A model generated the notes under the pieces. That model was not told where the DNA came from and did not search any database. It worked only from the letters and a program-made list of their open reading frames with translations. Below are positions 41,070-49,541 of a stretch of 64,000 nucleotides of DNA, in pieces. Where the stretch lies: positions 1 to 64,000 of the forward strand of contig LVAT01000009.1 in NCBI GenBank assembly GCA_001604135.1. Reading direction: 5' to 3'. The position numbers and the translations under genes were made by a program. How positions within the stretch are numbered: the first letter of the stretch is position 1; the number at the start of each line of letters is the position of its first letter. Source of the stretch: Clostridiales bacterium Firm_14. Lineage in GTDB: Bacteria > Bacillota > Clostridia > Saccharofermentanales > Saccharofermentanaceae.

Positions 41070-41155
41070 CCTGTTCCTTGTTGCCGTACTGGACTATCAG
41101 TAAAGATGGTTTATAATCTCATTGGTTTGGAATAATAAGGAATAGGTATTTTCAT

Positions 41156-41998
41156 ATGGCTCGCAGATCCGGTGACCGTCATCTCACACATGCTATTGCC
41201 CTGATCATCATATCGGGCATGCTTTGCTGTGCCTGTCAGGCCGAGACATCCTACGTGACCACGGAGAAAACAACGACCGAGTTTACTTACTATTCCGATT
41301 CCTCCGGCTGGAGCTTCGAAGCTGAGGGCGCGGAGACCATGCCTATATCCTCCGATAAGAACGTCCCCGACGAGACCGAAGAGGGCGGAAACGTGTCTTC
41401 GGAAGGATCAGAAGATACCGGTAATACGGACGGCACGACCGAATCCACAGCTGAGCCCACGTTCAATTCCGGCGTTACATCCGTAGGCGAAGGCCCTTTT
41501 ACATTCATGATCGGCAGCACCAAGTTCCATTCGAGCACCGATATCTCCATGCTGATAAAGCCCGAAGACGGCTCCGTCTATGACTTTGGCGCGAGGGAGT
41601 GTGCCTGCACCTGGATAGATGCTTCCTATGTGCTGGGTACGTACAAGATGAAGACTTTAGATGCATCCTACCGTTATCTCGGTTACTACAACTCCGACAT
41701 GTCCGTAACCTTCAACCCATATAAAGAGATCGGCGAATGGAAGTCCCCCAAGGGACATGATTTCACGCTCTATCTGACCGAGATCCTTATTATCTCCCAC
41801 AACCTCGAGATCAGGATCCTCCCCAAGGAAACGAACAGCTACGATATCTACAACGTATCGATCAACGGCAGAGGATATTATGCTTCCAAGGACCAGCTCC
41901 AGATGATGGATTTTGTGCTGAGCCTACTTGCCAAAACACCTTACATAGACCCGCTTGAAGGCCTCTACACGGGTACTGATCACAAGTACTATTTCTGA
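41156..41998 (+). CDS. Putative lipoprotein with Thr/Glu-rich linker
   Basis: A 280-residue exported protein. The N-terminal hydrophobic stretch (about 12-26, AIALIIISGMLCCAC) is followed by Cys27, a plausible but not ideal lipobox. A long Ser/Thr/Glu/Gly linker (about 30-115) leads to a C-terminal globular domain of about 165 residues (PFTFMIGSTKFHSSTDISML; SVYDFGARECACTWIDASYV). It recalls the layout of the tandem lipoproteins at 2906-4930, but the domain is different. Unknown function. A -10 TATAAT lies near 41112. Confidence 0.72.
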   Translation: MARRSGDRHLTHAIALIIISGMLCCACQAETSYVTTEKTTTEFTYYSDSSGWSFEAEGAETMPISSDKNVPDETEEGGNVSSEGSEDTGNTDGTTESTAEPTFNSGVTSVGEGPFTFMIGSTKFHSSTDISMLIKPEDGSVYDFGARECACTWIDASYVLGTYKMKTLDASYRYLGYYNSDMSVTFNPYKEIGEWKSPKGHDFTLYLTEILIISHNLEIRILPKETNSYDIYNVSINGRGYYASKDQLQMMDFVLSLLAKTPYIDPLEGLYTGTDHKYYF

Positions 41999-42006
41999 TT
42001 AGAGGA

Positions 42007-42981
42007 TTACAGATCCTTTTCCCACCAGCTGCGGTTATCAAGATACCATTTTATGGTCTTCCTGATTCCTTCATCGAAGTCCATTTCGGGCTTCCAGCCT
42101 AACTGTTCACGGATCTTCGAAGAATCGATCGCATAACGCTTGTCGTGGCCTTTACGGTCTTCGACATAAGTGATGAGAGATTCGGGCTTACCGAGCTCTT
42201 TTAAGATGAGCTTTACGATATCTATGTTCCTGATCTCGTTATAAGCACAGATATTATAGATTCCGCCTTCTTTTCCGCTGTGGAGGATCAGGTCGATCGC
42301 CCTGCAGTTATCTTCCACATAGAGCCAGTCACGCACATTAAGACCGTCACCGTATACCGGGAGAGGCTTGTCATTTAAGGCATGAACGATCATGCGTGGG
42401 ATCAGCTTCTCAGGATATGTATATGGGCCGTAGTTATTAGAGCTTCTGGAGATCGTAACGGGGAGATTGAACGTGCGGTGATATGACATTACAAGGAGAT
42501 CTGCACCGGCCTTGGATGAACTGTAGGGAGAACTCGTATTAAGCGGCGAATCCTCATTGCAGAGAGCGCCATTGCCGTCCAGCGGTACGTCGCCGTAGAC
42601 TTCATCCGTGGAAACCTGGTGGAATCTCTTTATCCCGTATTTCCTGCATGCGTCCATCAGAACGCTCGTTCCGACAATGTTTGTCTGAAGGAATATGGCA
42701 GGATCGTCAATGCTCCTGTCGACATGGCTCTCGGCGGCAAAATTGACCACAATGTCCGGATGCTCTTCTTCAAAGAGCTTATAAACGCCTTCCCTGTCGC
42801 ATATGTCGAGCTTTACGAACCTGAAATCCGGGTTTTCCATGACGCCCGATAACGTGGACAGGCTGCCTGCATATGTCAGCTTATCGAGACAGACGACCCT
42901 GTATCCGGGATGCTTGTCCAGGATATGGAAAATGAAATTTGAACCGATAAAACCGGCTCCGCCCGTGACGATAATGTTCAT
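42007..42981 (-). CDS. rmlB: dTDP-glucose 4,6-dehydratase
   Basis: Converts dTDP-glucose to dTDP-4-keto-6-deoxyglucose, precursor of rhamnose and other deoxysugars. It has 324 residues. The NAD motif is VTGGAGFIGSNF, the catalytic set Ser124-Thr125-Asp126-Glu127 in VSTDEVYGD, and the Tyr153-x3-Lys157 pair in PYSSSKAG. SRSSNNYGPYTYPEKLIPRM is typical of RmlB. It follows the AepY gene by 6 bp with only a weak ribosome site, so it probably depends on translation from upstream. rmlA, rmlC and rmlD are not in the window. Confidence 0.94.
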   Translation of the reverse strand: MNIIVTGGAGFIGSNFIFHILDKHPGYRVVCLDKLTYAGSLSTLSGVMENPDFRFVKLDICDREGVYKLFEEEHPDIVVNFAAESHVDRSIDDPAIFLQTNIVGTSVLMDACRKYGIKRFHQVSTDEVYGDVPLDGNGALCNEDSPLNTSSPYSSSKAGADLLVMSYHRTFNLPVTISRSSNNYGPYTYPEKLIPRMIVHALNDKPLPVYGDGLNVRDWLYVEDNCRAIDLILHSGKEGGIYNICAYNEIRNIDIVKLILKELGKPESLITYVEDRKGHDKRYAIDSSKIREQLGWKPEMDFDEGIRKTIKWYLDNRSWWEKDL

Positions 42982-42987
42982 AGGGTC

Positions 42988-44103
42988 TTACTTGATGTAC
43001 TCCATGAAGTTCTCTTTGTTCTCGAGCGCAGTGGTCGTAGGTCTGCCGAGATCGTCTCTCGCGCCGATGGAACACTTGACTTCAATGAGTGAGAGCTCAT
43101 TTCTCGCTTTTGCAGCTTCGAGTTCCCTGTCTAAGTCCTCGAAAGTATCGACGCATACGGCATTCGGATAGCCGCAGGCCTTTGCGATGGCTACGATGTC
43201 GATAGAACCCGCAACAGTCGGCATTCCGCCTACTGTCTCGTGAGCACTGTTATTGATCACAACATGGATGAGATTGGAGGGCTTGTTTGCGCCCAGAACC
43301 GCCATGGATCCCATGTGCATGAGGACGGCACCGTCACCGTCTACGCACCAGATGCGCATGTCTGGCTTGTTGATCGCAACGCCCAGTGCGATCGATGAAG
43401 AGTGGCCCATAGAGCCTACCGTGAGGAAATCGTACTTGTGGGACTGTCCGTTAGCCACACGTGTCTCGAAGAGCTCTCTTGAAGCCTTGCCCGTTGTGGA
43501 TACGATCGGATCTTCACCGGATGCCTTGACTATATGCTGGATGATCTCTTCACGGATCATCTTGTTCTCATTCTTATATTCGACTTTGCCGTCGAATGAG
43601 AGCGCGCCCTTTCTGATAACGAAAGCAACGTCCTTGCCCTTTGCGAGTATCTCTCTGAATTCAGCCATCTTGGCTTCAACTTCTTCGTCAGTCGTATCCT
43701 TTCCGATGGCGAACGTGGCGATGTCCATGTCCTCTAAGAGCTTTACGGTTACTTCGCCCTGGTAGATGTGCTGTGGCTCGTCGTGAATGCCGGGCTCGCC
43801 TCTCCAGCCGACGATAAATACCATCGGGATGGCGTAAACCTTATCGTTCAGGAGGGAAGCTACCGGGTTGATGATGTTGCCCTCGCCCGAATTCTGCATG
43901 TAAACTACCGGCACCTTGCCTGTTGCCAGATGATAGCCTGCTGCAAGAGCCGTGCAGTTACCCTCATTGGCTGCAATGATGTGATGCTTGGGATCGATCC
44001 CGTATGTAGCCATCAGATAATTGCAAAGAGCCTTGAGCTGACTGTCCGGAACACCCGAATAAAAATCGCTGCCGATGATCTCAACCAGTTTTTCTACCTT
44101 CAT
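42988..44103 (-). CDS. aepY: Phosphonopyruvate decarboxylase
   Basis: Thiamine diphosphate-dependent enzyme that decarboxylates phosphonopyruvate to phosphonoacetaldehyde, the step that makes phosphonate synthesis irreversible. It has 371 residues. The N-terminal domain contains GVPDSQLKALCN and HHIIAANEGNCTALAAGYHLA, with the glutamate for cofactor activation. The C-terminal domain carries the cofactor motif beginning GDGAVLMHMGSMAVLG and ending VVINN. WRGEPGIHDEPQH is typical of the family. No PEP mutase (aepX) or AEP transaminase is adjacent, which is unusual. A related sulfopyruvate decarboxylase cannot be fully excluded. Confidence 0.85.
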   Translation of the reverse strand: MKVEKLVEIIGSDFYSGVPDSQLKALCNYLMATYGIDPKHHIIAANEGNCTALAAGYHLATGKVPVVYMQNSGEGNIINPVASLLNDKVYAIPMVFIVGWRGEPGIHDEPQHIYQGEVTVKLLEDMDIATFAIGKDTTDEEVEAKMAEFREILAKGKDVAFVIRKGALSFDGKVEYKNENKMIREEIIQHIVKASGEDPIVSTTGKASRELFETRVANGQSHKYDFLTVGSMGHSSSIALGVAINKPDMRIWCVDGDGAVLMHMGSMAVLGANKPSNLIHVVINNSAHETVGGMPTVAGSIDIVAIAKACGYPNAVCVDTFEDLDRELEAAKARNELSLIEVKCSIGARDDLGRPTTTALENKENFMEYIK

Positions 44104-44197
44104 ATTCCCTCCGGTATGCGGGCACCATTAACATACGCCCGCGTATTATTCTTTCGGGACACATTATAACACTAATAATAAGCAGGTATTACCGGCT

Positions 44198-44761
44198 TTA
44201 CAAATTGCACTTGGAGATCGATGATCCTCCGACATACTTATCGGCAAACTCATTTTCGTCCCAGGTGGTGTAATACTCCATTATTCCGGTATCGTCTTTA
44301 CTTGTCTTAAAGGTATATTTACCTGTCTTTGCAGACTCAGCCTGGATCAGATAATAGCCTTCGATATTCCTGTCGATACGTGAGATCTTGTCTGAACGGT
44401 CATTAACGAACTCGCCTTCATTCATATGTCCGTACTGGATCTCTGTTCTCGTAAACCTGACATAGAACTCCGGTTCAGACTTGCCGTCTTTCTCTGCCAC
44501 GGAAGCGGACTGCCATGTTCCCGGCACGGCAATGTCGCCATTGGCGGCAACATCAGTGGTCTCAACCGATGATGTCTCCGTGGGCTTTGCTGTAGGCTTA
44601 GCCTTATTCTTATCTGCATCTGCAGAAGGTTCTGTCTGGCTTTCTGTCGCGATCTGAATGTCAGCAGCCTGGGTAGCTAATGTAGCCTGCTGATTAGACT
44701 GACATCCGGCAATTCCTAATACCAATACCGCTGACAGTGAAAGTATTAGAATCCTTTTCAT
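44198..44761 (-). CDS. Small lipoprotein, unknown function
   Basis: A 187-residue lipoprotein: the signal peptide ends VLGIAGCQS (Cys20). A Thr/Ser/Lys-rich linker (about 25-75) and a single beta-rich domain (about 78-185) follow, with DIAVPGTWQSASVAEKDGKS and EFYVRFTRTEIQYG. The domain reads like the short lipocalin-like domains found in clostridial lipoproteins, but I cannot name the family. AGGAGA site. About 95 bp separate it from the start of aepY. Confidence 0.75.
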   Translation of the reverse strand: MKRILILSLSAVLVLGIAGCQSNQQATLATQAADIQIATESQTEPSADADKNKAKPTAKPTETSSVETTDVAANGDIAVPGTWQSASVAEKDGKSEPEFYVRFTRTEIQYGHMNEGEFVNDRSDKISRIDRNIEGYYLIQAESAKTGKYTFKTSKDDTGIMEYYTTWDENEFADKYVGGSSISKCNL

Positions 44762-45046
44762 TTGGTTCTCCTAAAAATTTATTACAGGCAACCCTATCCA
44801 AAGGAAGACAACGCGAAAAAACGTTTAAGCCGCGCAAGGCAAAAAACGATCTGGACGAAATATTCCTTTGTATTATCCCCGGTATCCGTGTTCCTCCTTA
44901 AATTCCCTTCAGAACACTTCAACTGCATTAATTTTACTCTCTTAAGCTCTGCGCTTCGAGACAATTAAGGGCAAAAATGTATGACTTATCAAAAAAAATG
45001 TATTATTTCGTTCGAAAAAAATATCGTTCATTTGCTTTTTAAAGCC

Positions 45047-45074
45047 TTTACATTCATTCCACGGTGAGTATAAT
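45047..45074 (+). promoter_or_regulatory. Promoter of the FMN riboswitch-ribU unit
   Basis: TTTACA (45047-45052), 16-bp spacer, and TATAAT (45069-45074). The transcript would begin near 45081, at the first base-paired segment of the riboswitch. The stretch 44762-45046 before it shows nothing recognisable. Confidence 0.7.
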
Positions 45075-45079
45075 CGGAA

Positions 45080-45220
45080 ACGTCCAAGGCGGAGTGTGAT
45101 TCTCCGACCGGCGGTGAACGTTAGACGCGTAAGCCCGCAAGCCTCATAAATTCTTATGGTGAGGTTGACTCGGTGTGATTCCAGGGGCCGACGGTAAAGT
45201 CCGGAAGAAAGGAAGTGTAT
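45080..45220 (+). promoter_or_regulatory. FMN riboswitch (RFN element)
   Basis: All conserved blocks are in order: GGCGGAGTGTGATTCTCCGA, CCGGCGGT, GCCCGCAAGCC, GACTCGGTGTGATTCC, AGGGGCCGACGGT and AGTCCGGAAGAAAGGAAG. The element binds flavin mononucleotide and lowers expression of riboflavin genes. The 3' end of the closing helix (GGAAG) is also the ribosome binding site of ribU, with no terminator between, so control is likely at translation. P1 pairing of GGAAG with CGTCC near the 5' end is plausible with one mismatch. Confidence 0.95.
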
Positions 45221-45225
45221 TTTCT

Positions 45226-45879
45226 ATGTCTGAAACCAAAGTAACCGTTAAGGCGGATTCTCATGCTGCACGCAAGAGAATGCTGATCAGGCTCGCTGTT
45301 TGCGCGATCCTCACATCAATGGCAGTAATGCTCATGTATCTTGAGTTCCCTCTGCCGTTCATGCCTCCGTTTTTGAAGTTCGACTTCTCCGAACTGCCCG
45401 TTCTTTTCGGATCATTCGCATTGGGACCGTTGTGGGGAATCGTCATCGAGCTCTTGAAGAACCTCATTCACCTACCTGCCACAGGAACAATGGGTATCGG
45501 CGAGTTCTCAAACTTCATTACGGGATCGATCTTCGTCGGCACTGCAGGCCTTGTCTACCGTAAGACGCGCAACAGACCCGGCGTTGCTTTATCCGTAGTT
45601 GCCGGCACAATCGCGCTTGCAATAATCGCCGTTCCCGTTAACGCCTTCATCACATTGCCTTTGTACGCTTCGGCAATGGGCTTTTCCACAGAGGCCATAA
45701 TCGGAATGAGCACTTCGGTAAATCCTCTTGTTAAAGACAAGCTCTCGCTTCTTTTGGCAGTATTCGTACCCTTCAATCTCATCAAGGGCTTCGGTGTAGG
45801 CCTCTGGGCTTTCCTGATCTATCTGCCTCTCAAGAACTTCGTTAACAGGATCTACGACAGGACACACAAAAAAGCGTAA
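45226..45879 (+). CDS. ribU: Riboflavin ECF transporter S component
   Basis: Substrate-binding membrane subunit of an energy-coupling-factor transporter for riboflavin. It has 217 residues from the ATG at 45226. The frame to 45175 runs back into the riboswitch, so I reject it. About five to six membrane helices are seen (for example AVCAILTSMAVMLMYLEFPL; GVALSVVAGTIALAIIAVPV). The motif PFLKFDFSELPVLFG is typical of RibU. The EcfA/EcfT module is not in the window. The FMN riboswitch confirms the substrate. Confidence 0.94.
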   Translation: MSETKVTVKADSHAARKRMLIRLAVCAILTSMAVMLMYLEFPLPFMPPFLKFDFSELPVLFGSFALGPLWGIVIELLKNLIHLPATGTMGIGEFSNFITGSIFVGTAGLVYRKTRNRPGVALSVVAGTIALAIIAVPVNAFITLPLYASAMGFSTEAIIGMSTSVNPLVKDKLSLLLAVFVPFNLIKGFGVGLWAFLIYLPLKNFVNRIYDRTHKKA

Positions 45880-45901
45880 AAGATTAATCAGCGTTTGATC
45901 T

Positions 45902-45931
45902 CAAAGAGCGGTCTTCACGGGCCGCTCTTTT
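45902..45931 (+). terminator. ribU terminator
   Basis: AAAGAGCGG and CCGCTCTTT arms with a TCTTCACGG loop, followed by TTGTT. It lies 22 bp after the ribU stop. Confidence 0.85.
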
Positions 45932-45935
45932 TGTT

Positions 45936-46105
45936 ATGTATCTCAAACTTCGAAAAAACAGTATTTGAAGACACAAGTTCGCCTGAAATGTATCTCAAAC
46001 TGCCTTATTTAACCCAGGTTGAGATACATATTCCCTGCATTTGTATCTTAACCTTCGGGAAATCGCCGGATTGAGATACAATTTGCATTCAAAATGTATC
46101 TCAAA
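45936..46105. repeat. Intergenic island with six TGTATCTCAA words
   Basis: ATGTATCTCAAAC occurs at 45936-45948 and 45988-46000, ATGTATCTCAAA at 46094-46105, a variant TTGTATCTTAAC at 46041, and inverted copies GTTGAGATACAT at 46018 and TTGAGATACA at 46071. It lies between the convergent ribU and esterase genes. No gene is supported. Confidence 0.85.
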
Positions 46106-46159
46106 ATCCCCTAAGACACAGATTAAAGACACATTCGGGGAAAATGCTAATGAAGCTCC

Positions 46160-47047
46160 TTACCTTCTCCCCACCGCATTCTCAGCCAGAAGCTCGATCG
46201 CTTTTACTGACTGGGGCCACTCGGGATGAGCTATCGGATAGACGTGATGGCACTTAAGCTCGCCATCGTTCCTGCCTTCGTAATAGACCGCATTGCTGAC
46301 GAGGTCTTTGAACTCGCGGTTCTGCGAAAGAAGGAAATCATCCTCTCCGGCGATCACGCAGACTCTTAAGTCCCCGTCGCTTTCTGCGAGGAGCTTTAAG
46401 TCATAGGCATAATCGGGGAGGCGCTTTTGTTCTGTCTTGTTGTCGATCTTTTTCTCGAAATAATAACCCGGGAATTCCTTGGCATTATTGACGATTCCGG
46501 GGCAGATCATGCCTGCGGATTCTGCGGTCGCGCGGGGTTCCTCGGAAACCCAAAGTCCTTGGCAGATTTGTCTGTTTCTGGTGGCTATGGCAACCAGGAA
46601 TGCCAGGAACCCGCCGGCCGAATCTCCGACCGTATGGATCTTCTTAAAACCGTATCTGCCGCATACGAAATTGATCGCCGTGAATATCTCGTTGATTACC
46701 TGTGACAGATCGGAATCGGGCATGAGCGTATAGTCGACGTTAACGACCGGGATGTTGGCTTTGAGAGCCAAGTGCATGCCGAAGTTCTGGTCGAGCTTTT
46801 TAAAGCCGTAAACAAAAGCTCCGCCGTGGATAAGGATGAAGCATTCCTTAGCGTCATAACAGTCAATAGGGGTATAGATGTCCAGCTTAAGCGGCTGCGG
46901 GCCGTGCTTGTATTCTATGTCCATCTCCGTCTTGCATCCGTCAGGAAAGACTTCATTCTCGAGTCTGGGCGCGTCAAACCCCTCGCAATTCCTGATGAAT
47001 GTCAGTCTGTTCTTTTCTGCTTTGTAACGGACGAAAGAATCGAACAT
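46160..47047 (-). CDS. Alpha/beta hydrolase (HSL/esterase type)
   Basis: A 295-residue cytoplasmic esterase or lipase-like enzyme. The oxyanion motif His74-Gly75-Gly76 in ILIHGGAFVYG and the nucleophile Ser143 in GDSAGG place it in the hormone-sensitive-lipase branch. The acid is probably the Asp in AGEDDFLLS, and the His lies near KCHHVYPIAHPEWP. Ribosome site GGAGG. It is 22 bp after the gene upstream (47070-48500), so the two may be cotranscribed. Substrate unknown; carboxyl esters or acetyl groups on glycans are possible. Confidence 0.85.
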   Translation of the reverse strand: MFDSFVRYKAEKNRLTFIRNCEGFDAPRLENEVFPDGCKTEMDIEYKHGPQPLKLDIYTPIDCYDAKECFILIHGGAFVYGFKKLDQNFGMHLALKANIPVVNVDYTLMPDSDLSQVINEIFTAINFVCGRYGFKKIHTVGDSAGGFLAFLVAIATRNRQICQGLWVSEEPRATAESAGMICPGIVNNAKEFPGYYFEKKIDNKTEQKRLPDYAYDLKLLAESDGDLRVCVIAGEDDFLLSQNREFKDLVSNAVYYEGRNDGELKCHHVYPIAHPEWPQSVKAIELLAENAVGRR

Positions 47048-47069
47048 AGAAAGTTCCCTCCTCGTTAAG

Positions 47070-48500
47070 TCACCTCTTCTTGAAAGAGATCGGCTTGGTC
47101 CTCGGTGTTAAGAGACCGATGATGATCCAGAAGTAAGGAGCAACGTTCAGGACGCTGCTGTTCAGCATTGCCTGGCATGCATATGCAGCGAACATGACGA
47201 GGAAGATCCAGTGGAGACATCTCTTGATGTCACTCTTCTCGTTGACGATCCTCTTAACTGCTTTTACTGCTGCGTAGACGAGTACGGAGAGGTAATTGAT
47301 AAGAGCAAACACGCCCTGTGTAACGAGAATATGGAGATACTCATTGTGACCCTTGTCCTGGATAAAGTCGCGCTTGCTCCAGCCGGGCATTTCTCTGAAG
47401 GCCTGTGCATAGTTATCAAGACCGATACCCGTTACCCAGTGCTTCGGAATGCTGAGGAGTCCTGCTTTCCAGATCTTTCCTCTGCCGTGGCCGAAGCTGT
47501 CGTCACCGACCTTGGCAAGCGTATCTTTAGCTGTCTCCTCGACTCTGCTGGTAACGATGTTCGTGGCTAAAGTCGTGATCAGGATAACTGCCAGGAATCC
47601 GCCGCACATGATCAGGAAGTCGATTACGATCTTCTTGAGCCTTTTCTTGTACATCTTGTTCCTGCTCATAACGATAAAGGAAACGATATATGTGCCGATC
47701 ATGCCTGCAAAGCCAAGCCATGCAAGACGTGAATAGCTCGCGAGCATTGTATAGAACACTAAGAGGGCAACACAAAACGAGACCCACTTGATGACCAGTG
47801 AAGACTTCTTCTTTTTCCATGATCTGAACAGTACCGAGCTGAATATGAACAGTCCGGAAACCGCTGCTACAAATACAAGAGAGAGAGCTCCGTAGAAATT
47901 AGTATTCTGAAGGAGTCCGTAAGCTGCTTTTGTGGATGCTCTGTTGTGAAGGAAGAAGCAGTAATGTATCTCGATCTTGAATGTCTGAAGGAATGCAACA
48001 ATACCCTGAATGACAGCTACGGTGAAATACGTGAAGAGCATCTTTTTGCGGAGCTTCACATCTTCGATCATGGAGCCTGCGTAATAGAGGCAGTAATAGC
48101 AGACGAATATCTCAGGTCTCTCGTGATAGTATTTGGATCCGCCTGAAAAGACTCCGGGATTAACGGAGAATATCATTGAGAGGAGCATGAAGATAAAGAG
48201 CGTGACGAAGAAAATATCAGCAACATAGAGCTTGAACTTTCCGTTTACTATCCTGGATATCACATTCAGGATTATGGCAAGTGCCAGGAGCGCACCGAAA
48301 AAGCCTACGACATAGGGCTGGAAAAGAGACGGGATCGGCGGTCTGGGACCCGGTATGCAGATCTTAAATCTGCCCATGAGCTCGTTAATTATCTCCGCGA
48401 TCGGCAGAGCAAAAAACAGCCCCATGGATAAATAGCAAAACACCTTGTCGGAAGACAGTTTGGCAAGGAGCGGTGCTTTGAGCCTTGTATCTTCAGTCAT
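47070..48500 (-). CDS. O-antigen ligase / Wzy-like membrane protein
   Basis: A 476-residue polytopic membrane protein with about ten to twelve helices and a large extracellular loop in the second half, the layout of the O-antigen ligase (PF04932) superfamily. The loop contains SFGHGRGKIWKAGLLSIPKH and the NEYLHILVTQGVFALINYLS segment, the latter with the His-Asn-Glu pattern typical of this group. In Gram-positive bacteria such proteins polymerise or attach surface polysaccharides or glycolipids. Not clustered with glycosyltransferases here. Exact role unknown. Confidence 0.82.
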   Translation of the reverse strand: MTEDTRLKAPLLAKLSSDKVFCYLSMGLFFALPIAEIINELMGRFKICIPGPRPPIPSLFQPYVVGFFGALLALAIILNVISRIVNGKFKLYVADIFFVTLFIFMLLSMIFSVNPGVFSGGSKYYHERPEIFVCYYCLYYAGSMIEDVKLRKKMLFTYFTVAVIQGIVAFLQTFKIEIHYCFFLHNRASTKAAYGLLQNTNFYGALSLVFVAAVSGLFIFSSVLFRSWKKKKSSLVIKWVSFCVALLVFYTMLASYSRLAWLGFAGMIGTYIVSFIVMSRNKMYKKRLKKIVIDFLIMCGGFLAVILITTLATNIVTSRVEETAKDTLAKVGDDSFGHGRGKIWKAGLLSIPKHWVTGIGLDNYAQAFREMPGWSKRDFIQDKGHNEYLHILVTQGVFALINYLSVLVYAAVKAVKRIVNEKSDIKRCLHWIFLVMFAAYACQAMLNSSVLNVAPYFWIIIGLLTPRTKPISFKKR

Positions 48501-48641
48501 TATTCATATTCCCCTTTGTACAAAATCATTTAATTATTTGGTTTATTATAAAGAACTTGGATATTTATTGAAAGTCTAAGTCCGTTTATAGTGATTCATT
48601 GTTATATAATTGACACATCAATGTTTTATGGAGGTTTTCTT

Positions 48642-49541
48642 ATGTCACAAGACATGCCCCGTGAGAAGCTGGCTTCGCTTGTCGCTTCTTTTATGAGCTA
48701 TTCTGCAGGACACCTTCCGGACGATGTAAAGCTTCGTCTGACGCAGATGAGCGAGGTCGAGAACGAAGGCTTCGCACCCGAGATCTACAAAGTTATGAAA
48801 AAGAACATGGAACTCGCGGACTCTCTTAAGAGACCCTCATGTCAGGATACGGGAATCCCCCAGTTTTTCGCGCGCGTCGGCTCCAAGTGGCCTTATATGG
48901 ACATCGTAGAGGATGCGCTTATAGATGCCGTAAAGGAAGCTACGGCGAAGGCGCCTTTAAGACCTAATGCAGTCGAAGTTTTCGACGAGAAAAACACCGG
49001 AAATAACGTCGGAACACACAGCCCCTGGATCGACTGGGAGATCGTAAAGGATTCCGATCAGTTAGAGCTCTATTTCTATATGGCAGGCGGCGGATGCTCC
49101 CTCCCCGGCTTTTCCAAGGTCCTCATGCCTTTGGAAGGCTACGAAGGAATCGCAAAGGCTGTTTTCGAGCAGATGACGACATACGGCGTAAATGCCTGCC
49201 CACCTTGCCTTGTAGGCATCGGCATCGCAGGTTCTTCCGAAGTTGCTGCCAAGCTCTCGAAAAAGGCGCTTCTCAGGCAGGTCGGTTCCCATAATCCCAA
49301 CCCCAAAGCTGCTGAGATGGAAAAGCTTTTGGAAGACGGCCTTAACTCAATAGGCTTAGGTCCCGGCGGATTTGGCGGAAAGCTCTCTGTCATGGGCGTC
49401 AACATCGAGCAGGCTTCAAGACACCCCGCAACACTTGCGATGGGCATGTCCACTGCATGCTGGGCACACAGGAGAGCCGGCATCAGGATCAATCCTGACT
49501 TCACCTACGACTTCTTCACACACAAGGGGGTAGTCTTATGA
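48642..49541 (+). CDS. ttdA: L(+)-tartrate dehydratase, alpha subunit
   Basis: Iron-sulfur hydro-lyase subunit converting L-tartrate to oxaloacetate. It has 299 residues from the ATG at 48642, which has GGAGG 7 nt upstream; the longer frame to 48591 lacks a site. Cluster ligands are expected among Cys67 (PSCQDTG), Cys186 (VNACPP) and a late Cys in TACWAHRR. KAPLRPNAVEVFDEKNTG, MAGGGCSLPG and SHNPNPKAAEMEKLLEDGL follow the TtdA pattern more closely than class I fumarase. Its stop overlaps ttdB (ATGA). Confidence 0.85.
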   Translation: MSQDMPREKLASLVASFMSYSAGHLPDDVKLRLTQMSEVENEGFAPEIYKVMKKNMELADSLKRPSCQDTGIPQFFARVGSKWPYMDIVEDALIDAVKEATAKAPLRPNAVEVFDEKNTGNNVGTHSPWIDWEIVKDSDQLELYFYMAGGGCSLPGFSKVLMPLEGYEGIAKAVFEQMTTYGVNACPPCLVGIGIAGSSEVAAKLSKKALLRQVGSHNPNPKAAEMEKLLEDGLNSIGLGPGGFGGKLSVMGVNIEQASRHPATLAMGMSTACWAHRRAGIRINPDFTYDFFTHKGVVL

